NCBI GenBank assembly: GCA_934456295.1
Contig: CAKSHB010000013.1
Span: 1-38,937, forward strand
Length of the DNA stretch: 38,937 nt
Source of the DNA: an uncultured Clostridia bacterium
Lineage (GTDB): Bacteria > Bacillota > Clostridia > UBA1381 > UMGS1253
Direction: 5' to 3'
The notes beneath the pieces are model-generated. The model had not been told where the DNA came from. It saw only the letters and a list, made by a program, of their open reading frames with translations, and ran no database searches. The position numbers and the translations under genes were made by a program. Below are positions 15,072 to 22,891 of the stretch, in pieces. Position 1 is the stretch's first letter. Every line of letters starts with the position of its first letter.

Positions 15072-16553
15072 CTAATCGCTTATCTCTGTATCGGTTCTGT
15101 AATCCGAGCTGTTTTCAAGCTTCACAAACCATGACGGAAGTTTTTCTCCGGCGCTTCCGTTGTCTTTGTATGCAATAAACATCTCACTTATTCCGCTGCG
15201 CCGCTCTTGCTCAGAAAGTAACGAAAAAATGTTGGCATCATAGGTGGAATTTACGGAGAAAACGTTGTCAGAAACCTCATAGCGCCTGAGTATCTGGCGG
15301 TAGTTTTTCAGGTAACCGTTCTCAAACTCTATCGTCACGGCATGCTGACCTTTGTAGCCGGCGCCAAAAATTATGGGAACACCGTTGCACATATAATCAA
15401 AATCCGCCGTAATGCGGTTTTGTTCTTCAGAAAGATTGCTCAGATAGAGCCTTGTGCTGTCACTGTTGATAATCGAGCCGGCAACTGCTTCAAGCGCTTC
15501 TCTGCTGCCGGAGAGAACATCTGCCGAAGAGGCAGATGAAGGCGCAGATGACGTAACGGCCAGTCCTTTTCCGCCTGCCGCAGTTGTGTAACTCAAAACA
15601 CCGTCGGGGGAGATTTTCAGCGTTGCCTGACCATGCACGAAAACAGCGCTTCCGTCGGCAATGACGGATTTGCGCACAGTTTTCGGATTTATGGAGAACG
15701 CTTTGAAAATTCTGTCGAGCATATGAGCGCTTATGCTTGCGTCATTACTGCGCATGACGGGGTTTACGGACAATATTGTTTTATACTGCGATTTTTCGTC
15801 ATCAAGTATGAGGTAAGGCGCAAAAACGACCTCTCCTGCCATTCCTGCCGAAACATCTGCGCCTATAGAATATGAAAAGCGCTTGTTTGCACTCGCCTCA
15901 TCGACAAACATCGCAATATTTGCGGTGAGTGTATTTTTATCAAGTCCCGTTGATATTTTATAGAAACCTCCGCTTGCTTCGTCAATCAGATATACCGATA
16001 CATCGCTCACAAGGCTGTCGTCCGAGGTTATAATAAAGCGTCGCAGTGACGATGCATATTCGGTAACGGGAGATGATGCCGTCCCCATAAGCTGTAAAAA
16101 AGAGGCGGATTTGTATGTGACGCCGTAGTCCACATATATTCCGCGTGTAAAAAGCGCCTTGCGCCACATGCTTTCATCAACGCGTGTTATGCCTTTTGCG
16201 TCACGTGCCAGGGCATATGATATTGTGTTTGTGGCATATTCGTTTATATATGAATAATTATCGGACGACTCATTCAGTACCGCCATTGCGTGGTCAAAAT
16301 CCTTTACCGTATATACGGCCAAATGAAGAGGCGACAGAATTTTCGCGCTTGTATGCTTTTCAGGCTCTGTATCCGCACCGAAAAAAGAGGCTATTTTATC
16401 AAATGCGGACACACGCAAGCCTACAAAAAAATTATAGCCCTCCGGCCATAATTTTTCATTAAACCATATTTGACTTGTAAAAAGCAGGCTGCTTATGACC
16501 AAAGCAATCAATATAATATTTTTAAAAAGTTCTTTTCTGCGCTCTTTTTTCAT
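15072..16553 (-). CDS. YycH-like membrane-anchored protein
   Basis: A 493-residue protein with a short cytoplasmic N-terminus (KKERRKELFKN), one hydrophobic segment near residues 13-30 and a long extracytoplasmic part. The beginning (IILIALVISSLLFTSQIWF) and length resemble YycH, a Firmicutes protein that modulates the WalK kinase. The C-terminal half alternates hydrophobic strands and ends in a conserved-looking region (PIIFGAGYKGQHAVTIEFENG). Start taken as ATG 16553; a GTG three codons upstream is adjacent to AAGG and less likely. It lies 70 bases before ftsK with no terminator. No walRK genes flank it. The YycH assignment is from general resemblance; the ligand or partner is unknown. Confidence 0.7.
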   Translation of the reverse strand: MKKERRKELFKNIILIALVISSLLFTSQIWFNEKLWPEGYNFFVGLRVSAFDKIASFFGADTEPEKHTSAKILSPLHLAVYTVKDFDHAMAVLNESSDNYSYINEYATNTISYALARDAKGITRVDESMWRKALFTRGIYVDYGVTYKSASFLQLMGTASSPVTEYASSLRRFIITSDDSLVSDVSVYLIDEASGGFYKISTGLDKNTLTANIAMFVDEASANKRFSYSIGADVSAGMAGEVVFAPYLILDDEKSQYKTILSVNPVMRSNDASISAHMLDRIFKAFSINPKTVRKSVIADGSAVFVHGQATLKISPDGVLSYTTAAGGKGLAVTSSAPSSASSADVLSGSREALEAVAGSIINSDSTRLYLSNLSEEQNRITADFDYMCNGVPIIFGAGYKGQHAVTIEFENGYLKNYRQILRRYEVSDNVFSVNSTYDANIFSLLSEQERRSGISEMFIAYKDNGSAGEKLPSWFVKLENSSDYRTDTEISD

Positions 16554-16638
16554 TATAAACACAACCTTAAAAAATACAACAACCGATAACGGTATTTACG
16601 ACATATAAAGCCGTTTTTCGAAATTTTGTTACAGAAAC

Positions 16639-16670
16639 AAATATCGCAAATTTATAAATTTGCGATATTT
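16639..16670. terminator. Perfect 32-bp palindrome, probably a terminator of the 16737 gene
   Basis: The two 16-base halves (16639-16654 and 16655-16670) are exact reverse complements with no spacer. As RNA it would make a strong hairpin followed on the minus strand by a T-rich GTTTCTG stretch. It lies 67 bases past the stop of the small secreted protein and before the yycH-like gene. Confidence 0.6.
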
Positions 16671-16736
16671 GATGAATTATTTACACTGATTTTGCACTGC
16701 TTTTTTTTCAGTATTCATATACCGGAAAAAACGCAA

Positions 16737-17204
16737 TCAGAAGCTGAACATATCTCCGACCGATAAGCCGTTAATTCTGTCAAGCTGTGTTTTTGAAATA
16801 CGCGTGATATCAATATCGATAATCTGGCGTTCATCGTAGTTTTCCGCATATACTCTGAGCTTGTTTCCGCCCTCAAGAAGCTCTATCGACACAACGTATA
16901 CTCCGCTTGAACCGATTGTACCCGAAAGAAGATATCCGCCCTGATATACCTTATAAAAGTTTGAGTCATATCTGCTCTTTCTGTAGATTGTTACCGCAAC
17001 GCCGCTCTGTCCGGCAGTCGTAACGGTATATGTACGCTCAGACGTTGTCGCATAATGCGACGCAGGTCTTTTTATGTATATAAGCGAATTTGAGTTTCCG
17101 TAGTCCCACTGTGAAAGTGAATACGGTGCAGCAAAGGCACATACCGAGCCGAGCACCGAAAGCGCACAGACAATGCATATGACTGCCATAAATTTTTTTC
17201 TCAT
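16737..17204 (-). CDS. Small secreted protein of unknown function
   Basis: A 155-residue precursor that I do not recognise. Start ATG 17204 behind AAGGAGG is clear. Residues 1-26 form a signal peptide (basic MRKK, hydrophobic core, cleavage near AFA-A). The mature part is short, rich in Tyr, Ser and beta-branched residues, with strand-like alternation (TYTVTTAGQSGVAVTIYRKS, GVYVVSIELLEGGNKLRVYAEN), suggesting a single beta-sandwich of Ig or stalk type. A TATAAT lies at 17300-17305 on the minus strand without a clear -35. It stands alone between the yycH-like gene and cdaR. Confidence 0.75.
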   Translation of the reverse strand: MRKKFMAVICIVCALSVLGSVCAFAAPYSLSQWDYGNSNSLIYIKRPASHYATTSERTYTVTTAGQSGVAVTIYRKSRYDSNFYKVYQGGYLLSGTIGSSGVYVVSIELLEGGNKLRVYAENYDERQIIDIDITRISKTQLDRINGLSVGDMFSF

Positions 17205-17390
17205 ATTAATGCAACCTCCTTTGAAAACATAAAAACCGAAATGTGTAAAATAAATGTCCGTTAAAACTGCAAACATATCAAATACAATTTTACAGTTACA
17301 TTATACTATTTTAATATTACATTATTGTTACAGCAGCATTAATTGAAAATAACATTTTGACAGATGTCAGTATGCTGCTGCATAAAAAGG

Positions 17391-18614
17391 CTATTCGCCG
17401 CCTGGTGACGCGTTTTTGTCCGTCACAGTGACGGCAACGCTGTAACCTGCCGCAGCATGTACGCCGTCCGGCAGATTCAGTTTCAGAGGGAGGGTGTGTG
17501 TTCCGTCCGAAAGCGAGGAAACATCAACTGACGCGGACACCGAGGCGTCAGTCAACACGCTCTGCGCCCCTGTAAGCGTCACATATAACGGCAGACCTGC
17601 GACAGAATATGTTTTGCTGTCTGCACCGTTTTCAAAAGTTACGGTTTCGACTGATACGGTTTTTGACGAGCTTGGCTCAACGGTTATGTCAACTTCGGCA
17701 TCGGTTACGGAAAAAATATTCACAAGTCCGTCCGGTATGACGAGTTTTGTATATACTTTGCCGCTCTGCGTAAGATTTGATATATCTATGGGAGCGGTAT
17801 AGATTTTCTGAATATTTTCAACAGCCGCGTCTTTGCTGCCGAGGCGTATCTGCGCGGGGAGCGCCTCTGCTGCGGATATAGTATAGCCCTCGGGAATTGT
17901 GCCCGAATAACGCGGCTCTATCGGAATTTCCTTTGTTGCATATACCGACGGCATAACAGATACCGAGTCCGTGTCGGCGCTTATGTTAACATTGTCGGTT
18001 ATGTCATTTCCATCCTTTGACAGAAGCTTATATTTGCGTACGGTGTTTTCGCCGTCGGTCACATCGGACACATCAAGCGACACCACTGCTCCGGCAACAC
18101 TGTTTATGACCGATTCGGGTCCGCTCAGCGATATTTCCTGCGGCGACACGCTTGCCTGTACGGAGGTTTCGGGATTTTTCGGATTGCCCGTATATTTTAT
18201 TTCAACGGGAACGCTGATTTTTTTCAGATTTTCAACCGTGATTTTAAGCGTATATGGCTTTTTGTCAATTATTGACACATCATTTATCGGAAGCTGGACG
18301 TTTATTGCCGCTTCATATTCGCCCGGGCGCATTTCCGGTATGGTTGCATATGCCGAGATGTTTTCCGAGTCAAGCTTTCCCAGAGAGAGCCGACGACCCT
18401 TTATGCTTACATCGACCGAAGGAGAGGCGTTGCCTTTGAGCACGACGAGATTTGCCGCCTCAAGCTCGGATATGTTGGTATATGAAATACCGATGCCGGA
18501 TACTGTTTTTGTGCTTTCGGGGTTTTGGTTATACACCACAAAAACCCACAGCAGAATTGCTATAAGCACCGAATATATCTTAAAAGCGGTATCGCCCAGA
18601 AATGCCTTTTTCAT
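17391..18614 (-). CDS. cdaR: YbbR-domain regulator of diadenylate cyclase (CdaR)
   Basis: A 407-residue protein with one N-terminal membrane segment (KIYSVLIAILLWVFVVYNQNPE, about 12-33) and an extracytoplasmic part made of repeated YbbR beta domains of about 85-95 residues (for example VPVEIKYTG near 155, IPIEPRYSG near 230). CdaR binds and modulates the cyclase CdaA at the membrane. Its start overlaps the cdaA stop by 4 bases. glmM, usually the next gene, is absent: the next gene is the unknown secreted protein. Confidence 0.92.
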   Translation of the reverse strand: MKKAFLGDTAFKIYSVLIAILLWVFVVYNQNPESTKTVSGIGISYTNISELEAANLVVLKGNASPSVDVSIKGRRLSLGKLDSENISAYATIPEMRPGEYEAAINVQLPINDVSIIDKKPYTLKITVENLKKISVPVEIKYTGNPKNPETSVQASVSPQEISLSGPESVINSVAGAVVSLDVSDVTDGENTVRKYKLLSKDGNDITDNVNISADTDSVSVMPSVYATKEIPIEPRYSGTIPEGYTISAAEALPAQIRLGSKDAAVENIQKIYTAPIDISNLTQSGKVYTKLVIPDGLVNIFSVTDAEVDITVEPSSSKTVSVETVTFENGADSKTYSVAGLPLYVTLTGAQSVLTDASVSASVDVSSLSDGTHTLPLKLNLPDGVHAAAGYSVAVTVTDKNASPGGE

Positions 18615-19465
18615 TTTGCCGCCCCCTTCCAGAAAACGAACTTGTTTTTGTCGATAATTTTGGAGTCGGAATGCAGTGTTTTTATGAGCGCCTTTTTCAG
18701 TGAGTCAACGGTCAGATTTCGCGTGAGACCGCCGTTTAATGCAATCGATATTTTGCCCGTTTCCTCACTCACGACAATTACAACCGCATCGGAGTTTTCC
18801 GAAAGACCTATCGCAGCACGGTGTCTTGTGCCGAGCTCCTTTGACAAATCATTGTTATGCGTAAGAGGCAGAAAGCATGCCGCCGCAAGAATTTTATTTG
18901 AGCCTATGATAACGGCGCCGTCGTGCAGAGGTGTGTTCGGGACAAATATGTTGACAAGCAGCTCGGCGCTGATTGCAGAATTCAGCGTTGTGCCTGTTTT
19001 GATTATGTCGCCGAGCTTGGTTATACGTTCCATGCATATGAGTGCGCCGACCTTGTTTTTTGAGAGATTGTCAACTGCGCGCGCAATTTCGTCTATGCTT
19101 GCGTCGAGAGTTTCCTCGCGGTTGTTCAGGCTGAACATTTTACCTGCCGCACCGCGTCCCATACGCTCAAGACCGCGCCGAAGCTCCGGTTGGAAAATTA
19201 TAAGCAAAGCAAAAAAGCCGAGCTGCATCGTGTTTGCAAGTATGTACTGCATCGTGTTAAAACCGAGCCATGAACTGAGCTGAAGGAGCACGACAAGGAT
19301 AAGTATGCCCTTGACAAGCTGTTCGGCGCGTGTTTCGCGGACAAGCCTTATTCCCTGATACACAATAAACGCAACTATTGCAATATCAATTATATCGGCA
19401 AAGCGGACCGTTGACATAAAACGCCAGAAATTTTGTGTAAAATCCGCCAGAATTTCTTCAAACAT
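18611..19465 (-). CDS. cdaA: Diadenylate cyclase CdaA
   Basis: A 284-residue membrane enzyme that condenses two ATP to cyclic di-AMP. Three hydrophobic segments lie in residues 25-92, followed by the DAC domain with the two hallmark motifs DGA (182-184, PLHDGAVII) and RHR (214-216, GTRHRAAIG). The start chosen is ATG 19465, behind a strong GGAGGAGG; the frame is open ten codons further but without support. First gene of the cdaA-cdaR pair; two TATAAT-like hexamers lie in the AT-rich 19500-19530 region upstream (minus strand), without a clear -35. Confidence 0.97.
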   Translation of the reverse strand: MFEEILADFTQNFWRFMSTVRFADIIDIAIVAFIVYQGIRLVRETRAEQLVKGILILVVLLQLSSWLGFNTMQYILANTMQLGFFALLIIFQPELRRGLERMGRGAAGKMFSLNNREETLDASIDEIARAVDNLSKNKVGALICMERITKLGDIIKTGTTLNSAISAELLVNIFVPNTPLHDGAVIIGSNKILAAACFLPLTHNNDLSKELGTRHRAAIGLSENSDAVVIVVSEETGKISIALNGGLTRNLTVDSLKKALIKTLHSDSKIIDKNKFVFWKGAAK

Positions 19466-19616
19466 ATAAACGTGCCTCCTCCGACTGAAAATCATTAAAC
19501 ATCATTATAAACATTATACATCGAAATCAATATTATTACCAGTCTTTTTTTATATTTCGGCAAAAAAATTTTTGGAAAAAACTGCACTTTTTATGTGTGC
19601 GGACAGCCGCGGCATA

Positions 19617-19648
19617 TTGACATAAGAGCTTTGTTGTGATAATATAAT
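19617..19648 (+). promoter_or_regulatory. Likely promoter of the VanW-family gene
   Basis: TTGACA at 19617-19622 with GATAAT at 19638-19643 (15-nt spacer) and overlapping TATAAT at 19643-19648. Spacing is imperfect for either -10, but both elements are clear and lie about 65 bases before the start codon. Confidence 0.45.
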
Positions 19649-19710
19649 TACAGCGGAAACGTTTTTTCGGTTTTGCGGAAAAAGAACTGTTAAGGGGGCT
19701 TTTTAACAAA

Positions 19711-20388
19711 ATGAAAGGGTTTTTTCATAAAGTATCGCTGATTGTTCTGATATCGGTGATTTTTTCATGCACGGGAAGCGTTTTTGCGGCTCTGCCCGAG
19801 GATATGGGAACCGATTACGGAGCATGGGAAAGGGAGGCTCCCGCCTCTGCGGCAATGCCCACACCCGAACCTACGCCCACACCCGAGCCGGTTTATGAGG
19901 GAGGGAACGTGAGATACCGCGAGGTGGAAATCGGACGCGCATCGACAACGTACGGCACATATGCCTCACAGGCGAACAGAAACACCAACATGCAGCTTGC
20001 AACGCAGGCGATAGACTACAGTGTTATTAATAACGGCGATGTATTTTCGTTCAATTCGACCGTGGGACCGAGAACGGCGGCACGCGGCTATAAAGAAGCA
20101 ACGGTTTTTGTCGGGAAAGAGAAGGTTCCGGGGCTTGGCGGCGGTATATGCCAGATATCGTCCACGCTCTATATGGCGGTAAAAAGTGCACGGTTGCAGG
20201 TTGTTGAGAGACATCAGCACAGTCTTGCGGTTACATATTGCTCGGAGGACGATGAGGCGACGGTATCATGGGGATATCTCGACTTTAAATTCAGAAATAA
20301 CTCGGGCGACCCGATAAGAATAGAGGCGTCGTGTAAGGGCGGAGTTGCGCGCGTTATAATTTATCAGCGCGTGCCCGTGTATGACTGA
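19711..20388 (+). CDS. Secreted VanW-family protein
   Basis: A 225-residue precursor. Residues 1-26 are a signal peptide (cleavage near SVFA-A). A short Pro/Thr/Glu linker (TPEPTPTPEP, 51-60) leads to the VanW domain (about 75-215): NTNMQLATQAIDYSVINNGDVFSFN, VPGLGGGICQISSTLY (143-154) and WGYLDFKFRNN. VanW proteins take their name from a vancomycin-resistance cluster, but their biochemical role is not established, and there is no other resistance gene here. AAGGGGG lies 12 bases before the ATG, a rather long spacing. It stands alone with its own promoter and terminator. Confidence 0.9.
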   Translation: MKGFFHKVSLIVLISVIFSCTGSVFAALPEDMGTDYGAWEREAPASAAMPTPEPTPTPEPVYEGGNVRYREVEIGRASTTYGTYASQANRNTNMQLATQAIDYSVINNGDVFSFNSTVGPRTAARGYKEATVFVGKEKVPGLGGGICQISSTLYMAVKSARLQVVERHQHSLAVTYCSEDDEATVSWGYLDFKFRNNSGDPIRIEASCKGGVARVIIYQRVPVYD

Positions 20389-20425
20389 TAAATACAATAA
20401 GGCTGAAAAACAAAAATAATATCCG

Positions 20426-20466
20426 GGGCACAGGCAAGGTGAAATCATTTTGCTTGTGCCCTTTTT
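20426..20466 (+). terminator. Terminator of the VanW-family gene
   Basis: GGGCACAGGCA pairs with TGCTTGTGCCC (one G-U pair) over a 14-nt loop, followed by five T. It lies 38 bases past the stop. Confidence 0.85.
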
Positions 20467-20550
20467 ACATGTCATATTTGATTATTCTGCCGAATACACA
20501 TTAGTAAACGAAAAAGATGTTTATTAAGTGTGAGAGGGGAATAGTTTATT

Positions 20551-21186
20551 ATGCAGAATTACAAGGATAACAACATCGTGACGGTTGCGGGCGTGCTGGC
20601 GGATATGCCGGTGTTCAGCCATGAGGTATATAAGGAGAAGTTTTACATTTTCACACTCAGGGTAAAGAGGCTGAGCGATGTTGATGATTACATAAAGGTT
20701 ATAATTTCGGAAAGGCTGTTCGGCAGCGATTTTGATGTGCGCGAGGGCGACAGTGTCGTGATAAACGGGCAGTTCCGCTCATATAACAACTACAGCGGCG
20801 AGGGGAGCCGCCTTGTGCTTACCGTGTTTGCAAAGGAGGCGCATATGGCGGGCGAAGATGAAGAAATTGAAAATCCGAACCGCATTTTTCTCGACGGATT
20901 TGTATGCAAACAGCCCGTATACCGCGTGACGCCGTTCGGCAGAGAGATTGCCGACGTGCTTCTGGCTGTAAACCGCTCATATAACAAGTCGGATTACATA
21001 CCTGCCATAGCATGGGGCAGAAACGCAAAATTCTGCCGTGACATAGAGGTCGGAGCGAGGGTGCGCGTATGGGGACGCATACAGTCGCGCGAGTACCAGA
21101 AAAGGCTTGATGATGATAATGTTGTCACAAAGACCGCGTATGAAATATCGGTCGGAAAGATGGAGCTTGTGCTGGAGGAGGAATAA
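20551..21186 (+). CDS. Single-stranded DNA-binding protein with two OB folds
   Basis: A 211-residue protein with two successive OB-fold domains. The first is about 8-95 (NIVTVAGVLADMPVFSHE, FYIFTLRVKRLS, GDSVVINGQFRSYN); the second about 110-207 (NRIFLDGFVCKQPVYRVTPFGREIADVLLAVNR, DYIPAIAWGRNAKFC, VRVWGRIQSREYQKR). The second half carries the canonical SSB/PriB-like signature, while the first is diverged. The usual acidic SSB tail ending in DDIPF is absent; it ends in LEEE. It is probably an accessory SSB rather than the replication SSB. Start ATG 20551 with GAGAGGGG eleven bases upstream. Confidence 0.88.
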   Translation: MQNYKDNNIVTVAGVLADMPVFSHEVYKEKFYIFTLRVKRLSDVDDYIKVIISERLFGSDFDVREGDSVVINGQFRSYNNYSGEGSRLVLTVFAKEAHMAGEDEEIENPNRIFLDGFVCKQPVYRVTPFGREIADVLLAVNRSYNKSDYIPAIAWGRNAKFCRDIEVGARVRVWGRIQSREYQKRLDDDNVVTKTAYEISVGKMELVLEEE

Positions 21187-21220
21187 TAAAAAAACGGTGT
21201 GTGAAAATTAAAAATCGTAT

Positions 21221-21249
21221 TTGACAAAAAGCATGCCCGATGATAAAAT
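21221..21249 (+). promoter_or_regulatory. Promoter of the DtxR/MntR-type regulator
   Basis: TTGACA (21221-21226), 17-nt spacer, TAAAAT (21244-21249), about 30 bases before the start codon. I see no standard DtxR or MntR operator overlapping it. Confidence 0.75.
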
Positions 21250-21279
21250 AATACTATATAATCGGAGGTATGCGTAAAT

Positions 21280-21654
21280 ATGAAAATAAAAGAATCTGCC
21301 GAGAATTATCTCGAGGCAATATTAATGCTTAAAAATAAAAAGGGCTATGTGAGAAGCGTAGATGTTGCAAATATGCTGAACTTCACGAAGCCGAGCGTTT
21401 CGGTTGCGATGAAGTCGTTTCGCGAGGAAGGATATATAACCGTTGATGAAAACGGCGGAATTTCGCTGACTGAAAAGGGGAGCAAAATTGCCGATGAAAT
21501 GTATGAGCGCCACCGCGTAATCGCAAAGGCGCTTATGGCGCTCGGTGTTAATGAGGAAACGGCGTATGAGGACAGCTGTAAGATAGAGCACGACATGAGT
21601 GCGGAAACGTTTGAGAAGATAAAGAAACACATGATGAAAAATGGTGTGCTTTGA
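21280..21654 (+). CDS. DtxR/MntR-family metal-dependent repressor
   Basis: A 124-residue regulator: winged helix-turn-helix at residues 5-65 (SVDVANMLNFTKPSVSVAMKSFREEGYI) and a dimerisation/metal domain at 70-124. Candidate metal ligands are Glu8, Glu12, His78, Cys100, Glu103 and His104 (DSCKIEHDMS). A Cys in this position is the DtxR/IdeR (iron) pattern, while MntR has Glu there; the short form without an SH3-like domain is MntR-like. The metal is therefore undecided between iron and manganese. GGAGG lies 11 bases before ATG 21280. No metal transporter gene lies next to it. Confidence 0.93.
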   Translation: MKIKESAENYLEAILMLKNKKGYVRSVDVANMLNFTKPSVSVAMKSFREEGYITVDENGGISLTEKGSKIADEMYERHRVIAKALMALGVNEETAYEDSCKIEHDMSAETFEKIKKHMMKNGVL

Positions 21655-21710
21655 GAGTGTGCGCCTGTTTTCTGAAAAAAGACAGAGAAACTCTTCAAAA
21701 GGACAAAATA

Positions 21711-21765
21711 AAAACGGCTTGATGCTGCATTTTGCACAAATCAAGCCGTTTATTTTTATTTTTTT
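21711..21765. terminator. Shared terminator between the metalloregulator and AraC genes
   Basis: AAACGGCTTGAT (21712-21723) pairs perfectly with ATCAAGCCGTTT (21740-21751), followed by a T-rich tract (to 21765) on the plus side and preceded by an A-rich tract, so it can serve both converging genes. Confidence 0.88.
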
Positions 21766-21772
21766 GCTCATT

Positions 21773-22720
21773 CTAATTTCCGACAATCGGTTTAAAGAGA
21801 CTGTCGTTTTCGCCGGAGGAGGACGGGCTTTTGCGGTAGTCGGCAGGTGTTATGCCGGTATGCTTGGAAAAGGTTTTTATAAAGTGCGAATGATCAAAAA
21901 AGCCGGTCATATTTGCAACCTCGGCAACAGAAAACCCTTTGCGCAAAAAGTATTTCGACGCGGATATACGGTAGCTGCTTATATATTCGAGAGGCGAACA
22001 GTTCAGATTTTTTCGGAAAATTCTGTTATAGGTCGAATATGACATTGCTGCCTCTCTGGCAAGGTCTTCAACGGATATTTTTTCGTTATAGTGCTGATGG
22101 ATATAGTGCAGACTCTTTGCAAATGCGTTTGAGTTTGCGGAACGGTGCTCCGACGGGTTGTATTTGCCGTATGCAATGTAGAGCCGGCACAAAAAAGAAA
22201 CTATGGTAAACGAATTTGCAGCAAGCATAAGCTGGTGGCATGCGCTCATCTGGTCGTTCAGATTTTTTGAAGGCTGAACATTATATATATGAAGCAAATC
22301 TGAAAGAGTCTGAAAATCGGGTCTGTGGAGCCTGAACATGAGTGAGTGTTCACCGGTGCTGGTTATTATCGGGATAGGACTGAACAGATAGTGAAAGCAC
22401 GGCAGCGTATTGCAGTCTGCCATATAATGCTGCATCCATATATCGCTAAGCATGATGTTGTGTACGTTAAGATTGCCGGAGGAGATATACTGGTGCGATG
22501 TAAATGGCGGTATTATGTAAACGTCGCCTTCGCTGCATGCATACTCGCGGCTGTCCACATAGTGAACTCCTGTTCCGTGCGTAACGATATTGATTTCCCA
22601 GTACTCGTGCATATGCCTTTCCGAGGTATAATTAATGTGCTCACAATACTGTACATAGGAAATTTTACCTTTGTTTTTCTGTTTATCAAGATTATGCCAG
22701 TCAAGCCAAAGTTTATCCAT
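21773..22720 (-). CDS. AraC-family transcriptional regulator
   Basis: A 315-residue regulator: N-terminal cupin-like sensing domain (about 15-110; HMHEYWEINIVTHGTG, DVYIIPPFTSHQY) and a C-terminal double helix-turn-helix (about 205-303; ISVEDLAREAAMSYSTYNRIFRK, SVAEVANMTGFFDHSHFIKTFSKHTGITPADYR). This layout is typical of regulators responding to sugars or oligosaccharides. ATG 22720 follows GGAAAGG. It is divergent from the giant esterase gene, with the 171-base gap carrying repeated ACAAAAT heptamers, so it is the likely activator of that gene. Confidence 0.95.
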   Translation of the reverse strand: MDKLWLDWHNLDKQKNKGKISYVQYCEHINYTSERHMHEYWEINIVTHGTGVHYVDSREYACSEGDVYIIPPFTSHQYISSGNLNVHNIMLSDIWMQHYMADCNTLPCFHYLFSPIPIITSTGEHSLMFRLHRPDFQTLSDLLHIYNVQPSKNLNDQMSACHQLMLAANSFTIVSFLCRLYIAYGKYNPSEHRSANSNAFAKSLHYIHQHYNEKISVEDLAREAAMSYSTYNRIFRKNLNCSPLEYISSYRISASKYFLRKGFSVAEVANMTGFFDHSHFIKTFSKHTGITPADYRKSPSSSGENDSLFKPIVGN

Positions 22721-22743
22721 GGTATACCTTTCCGGTAAATAAA

Positions 22744-22796
22744 ATTTTGTGCAAAAATCACAAAATGGTTAAAAAATACACAAAATTGACAAAATT
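22744..22796. promoter_or_regulatory. Candidate AraC-type operator: repeated ACAAAAT heptamers
   Basis: ACAAAAT occurs in direct orientation at 22760-22766, 22780-22786 (20 bases apart, about two helix turns) and 22789-22795, and inverted at 22744-22750. The last direct copy ends just before the -35 of the esterase gene, the position of AraC-type activator sites. The region is AT-rich, so chance is not excluded. Confidence 0.35.
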
Positions 22797-22801
22797 TTAC
22801 C

Positions 22802-22829
22802 TTGATTTTTATTGTACTTATTATATAAT
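22802..22829 (+). promoter_or_regulatory. Promoter of the giant esterase gene
   Basis: TTGATT (22802-22807), 16-nt spacer, TATAAT (22824-22829). The start of transcription would be near 22836, which excludes a GTG codon at 22838 and supports ATG 22892 as the translation start. Confidence 0.6.
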
Positions 22830-22891
22830 ATTATTATGTGAAATTCAAGTATTTTTTTGAAAAATGCTTACATATCGGGAGGTTGGTTTAC

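Noticed and set aside
22838..22891. GTG start extending the giant esterase by 18 codons
   Set aside because: It lies about at the predicted transcription start, and the signal peptide begins properly at ATG 22892 behind GGGAGG.
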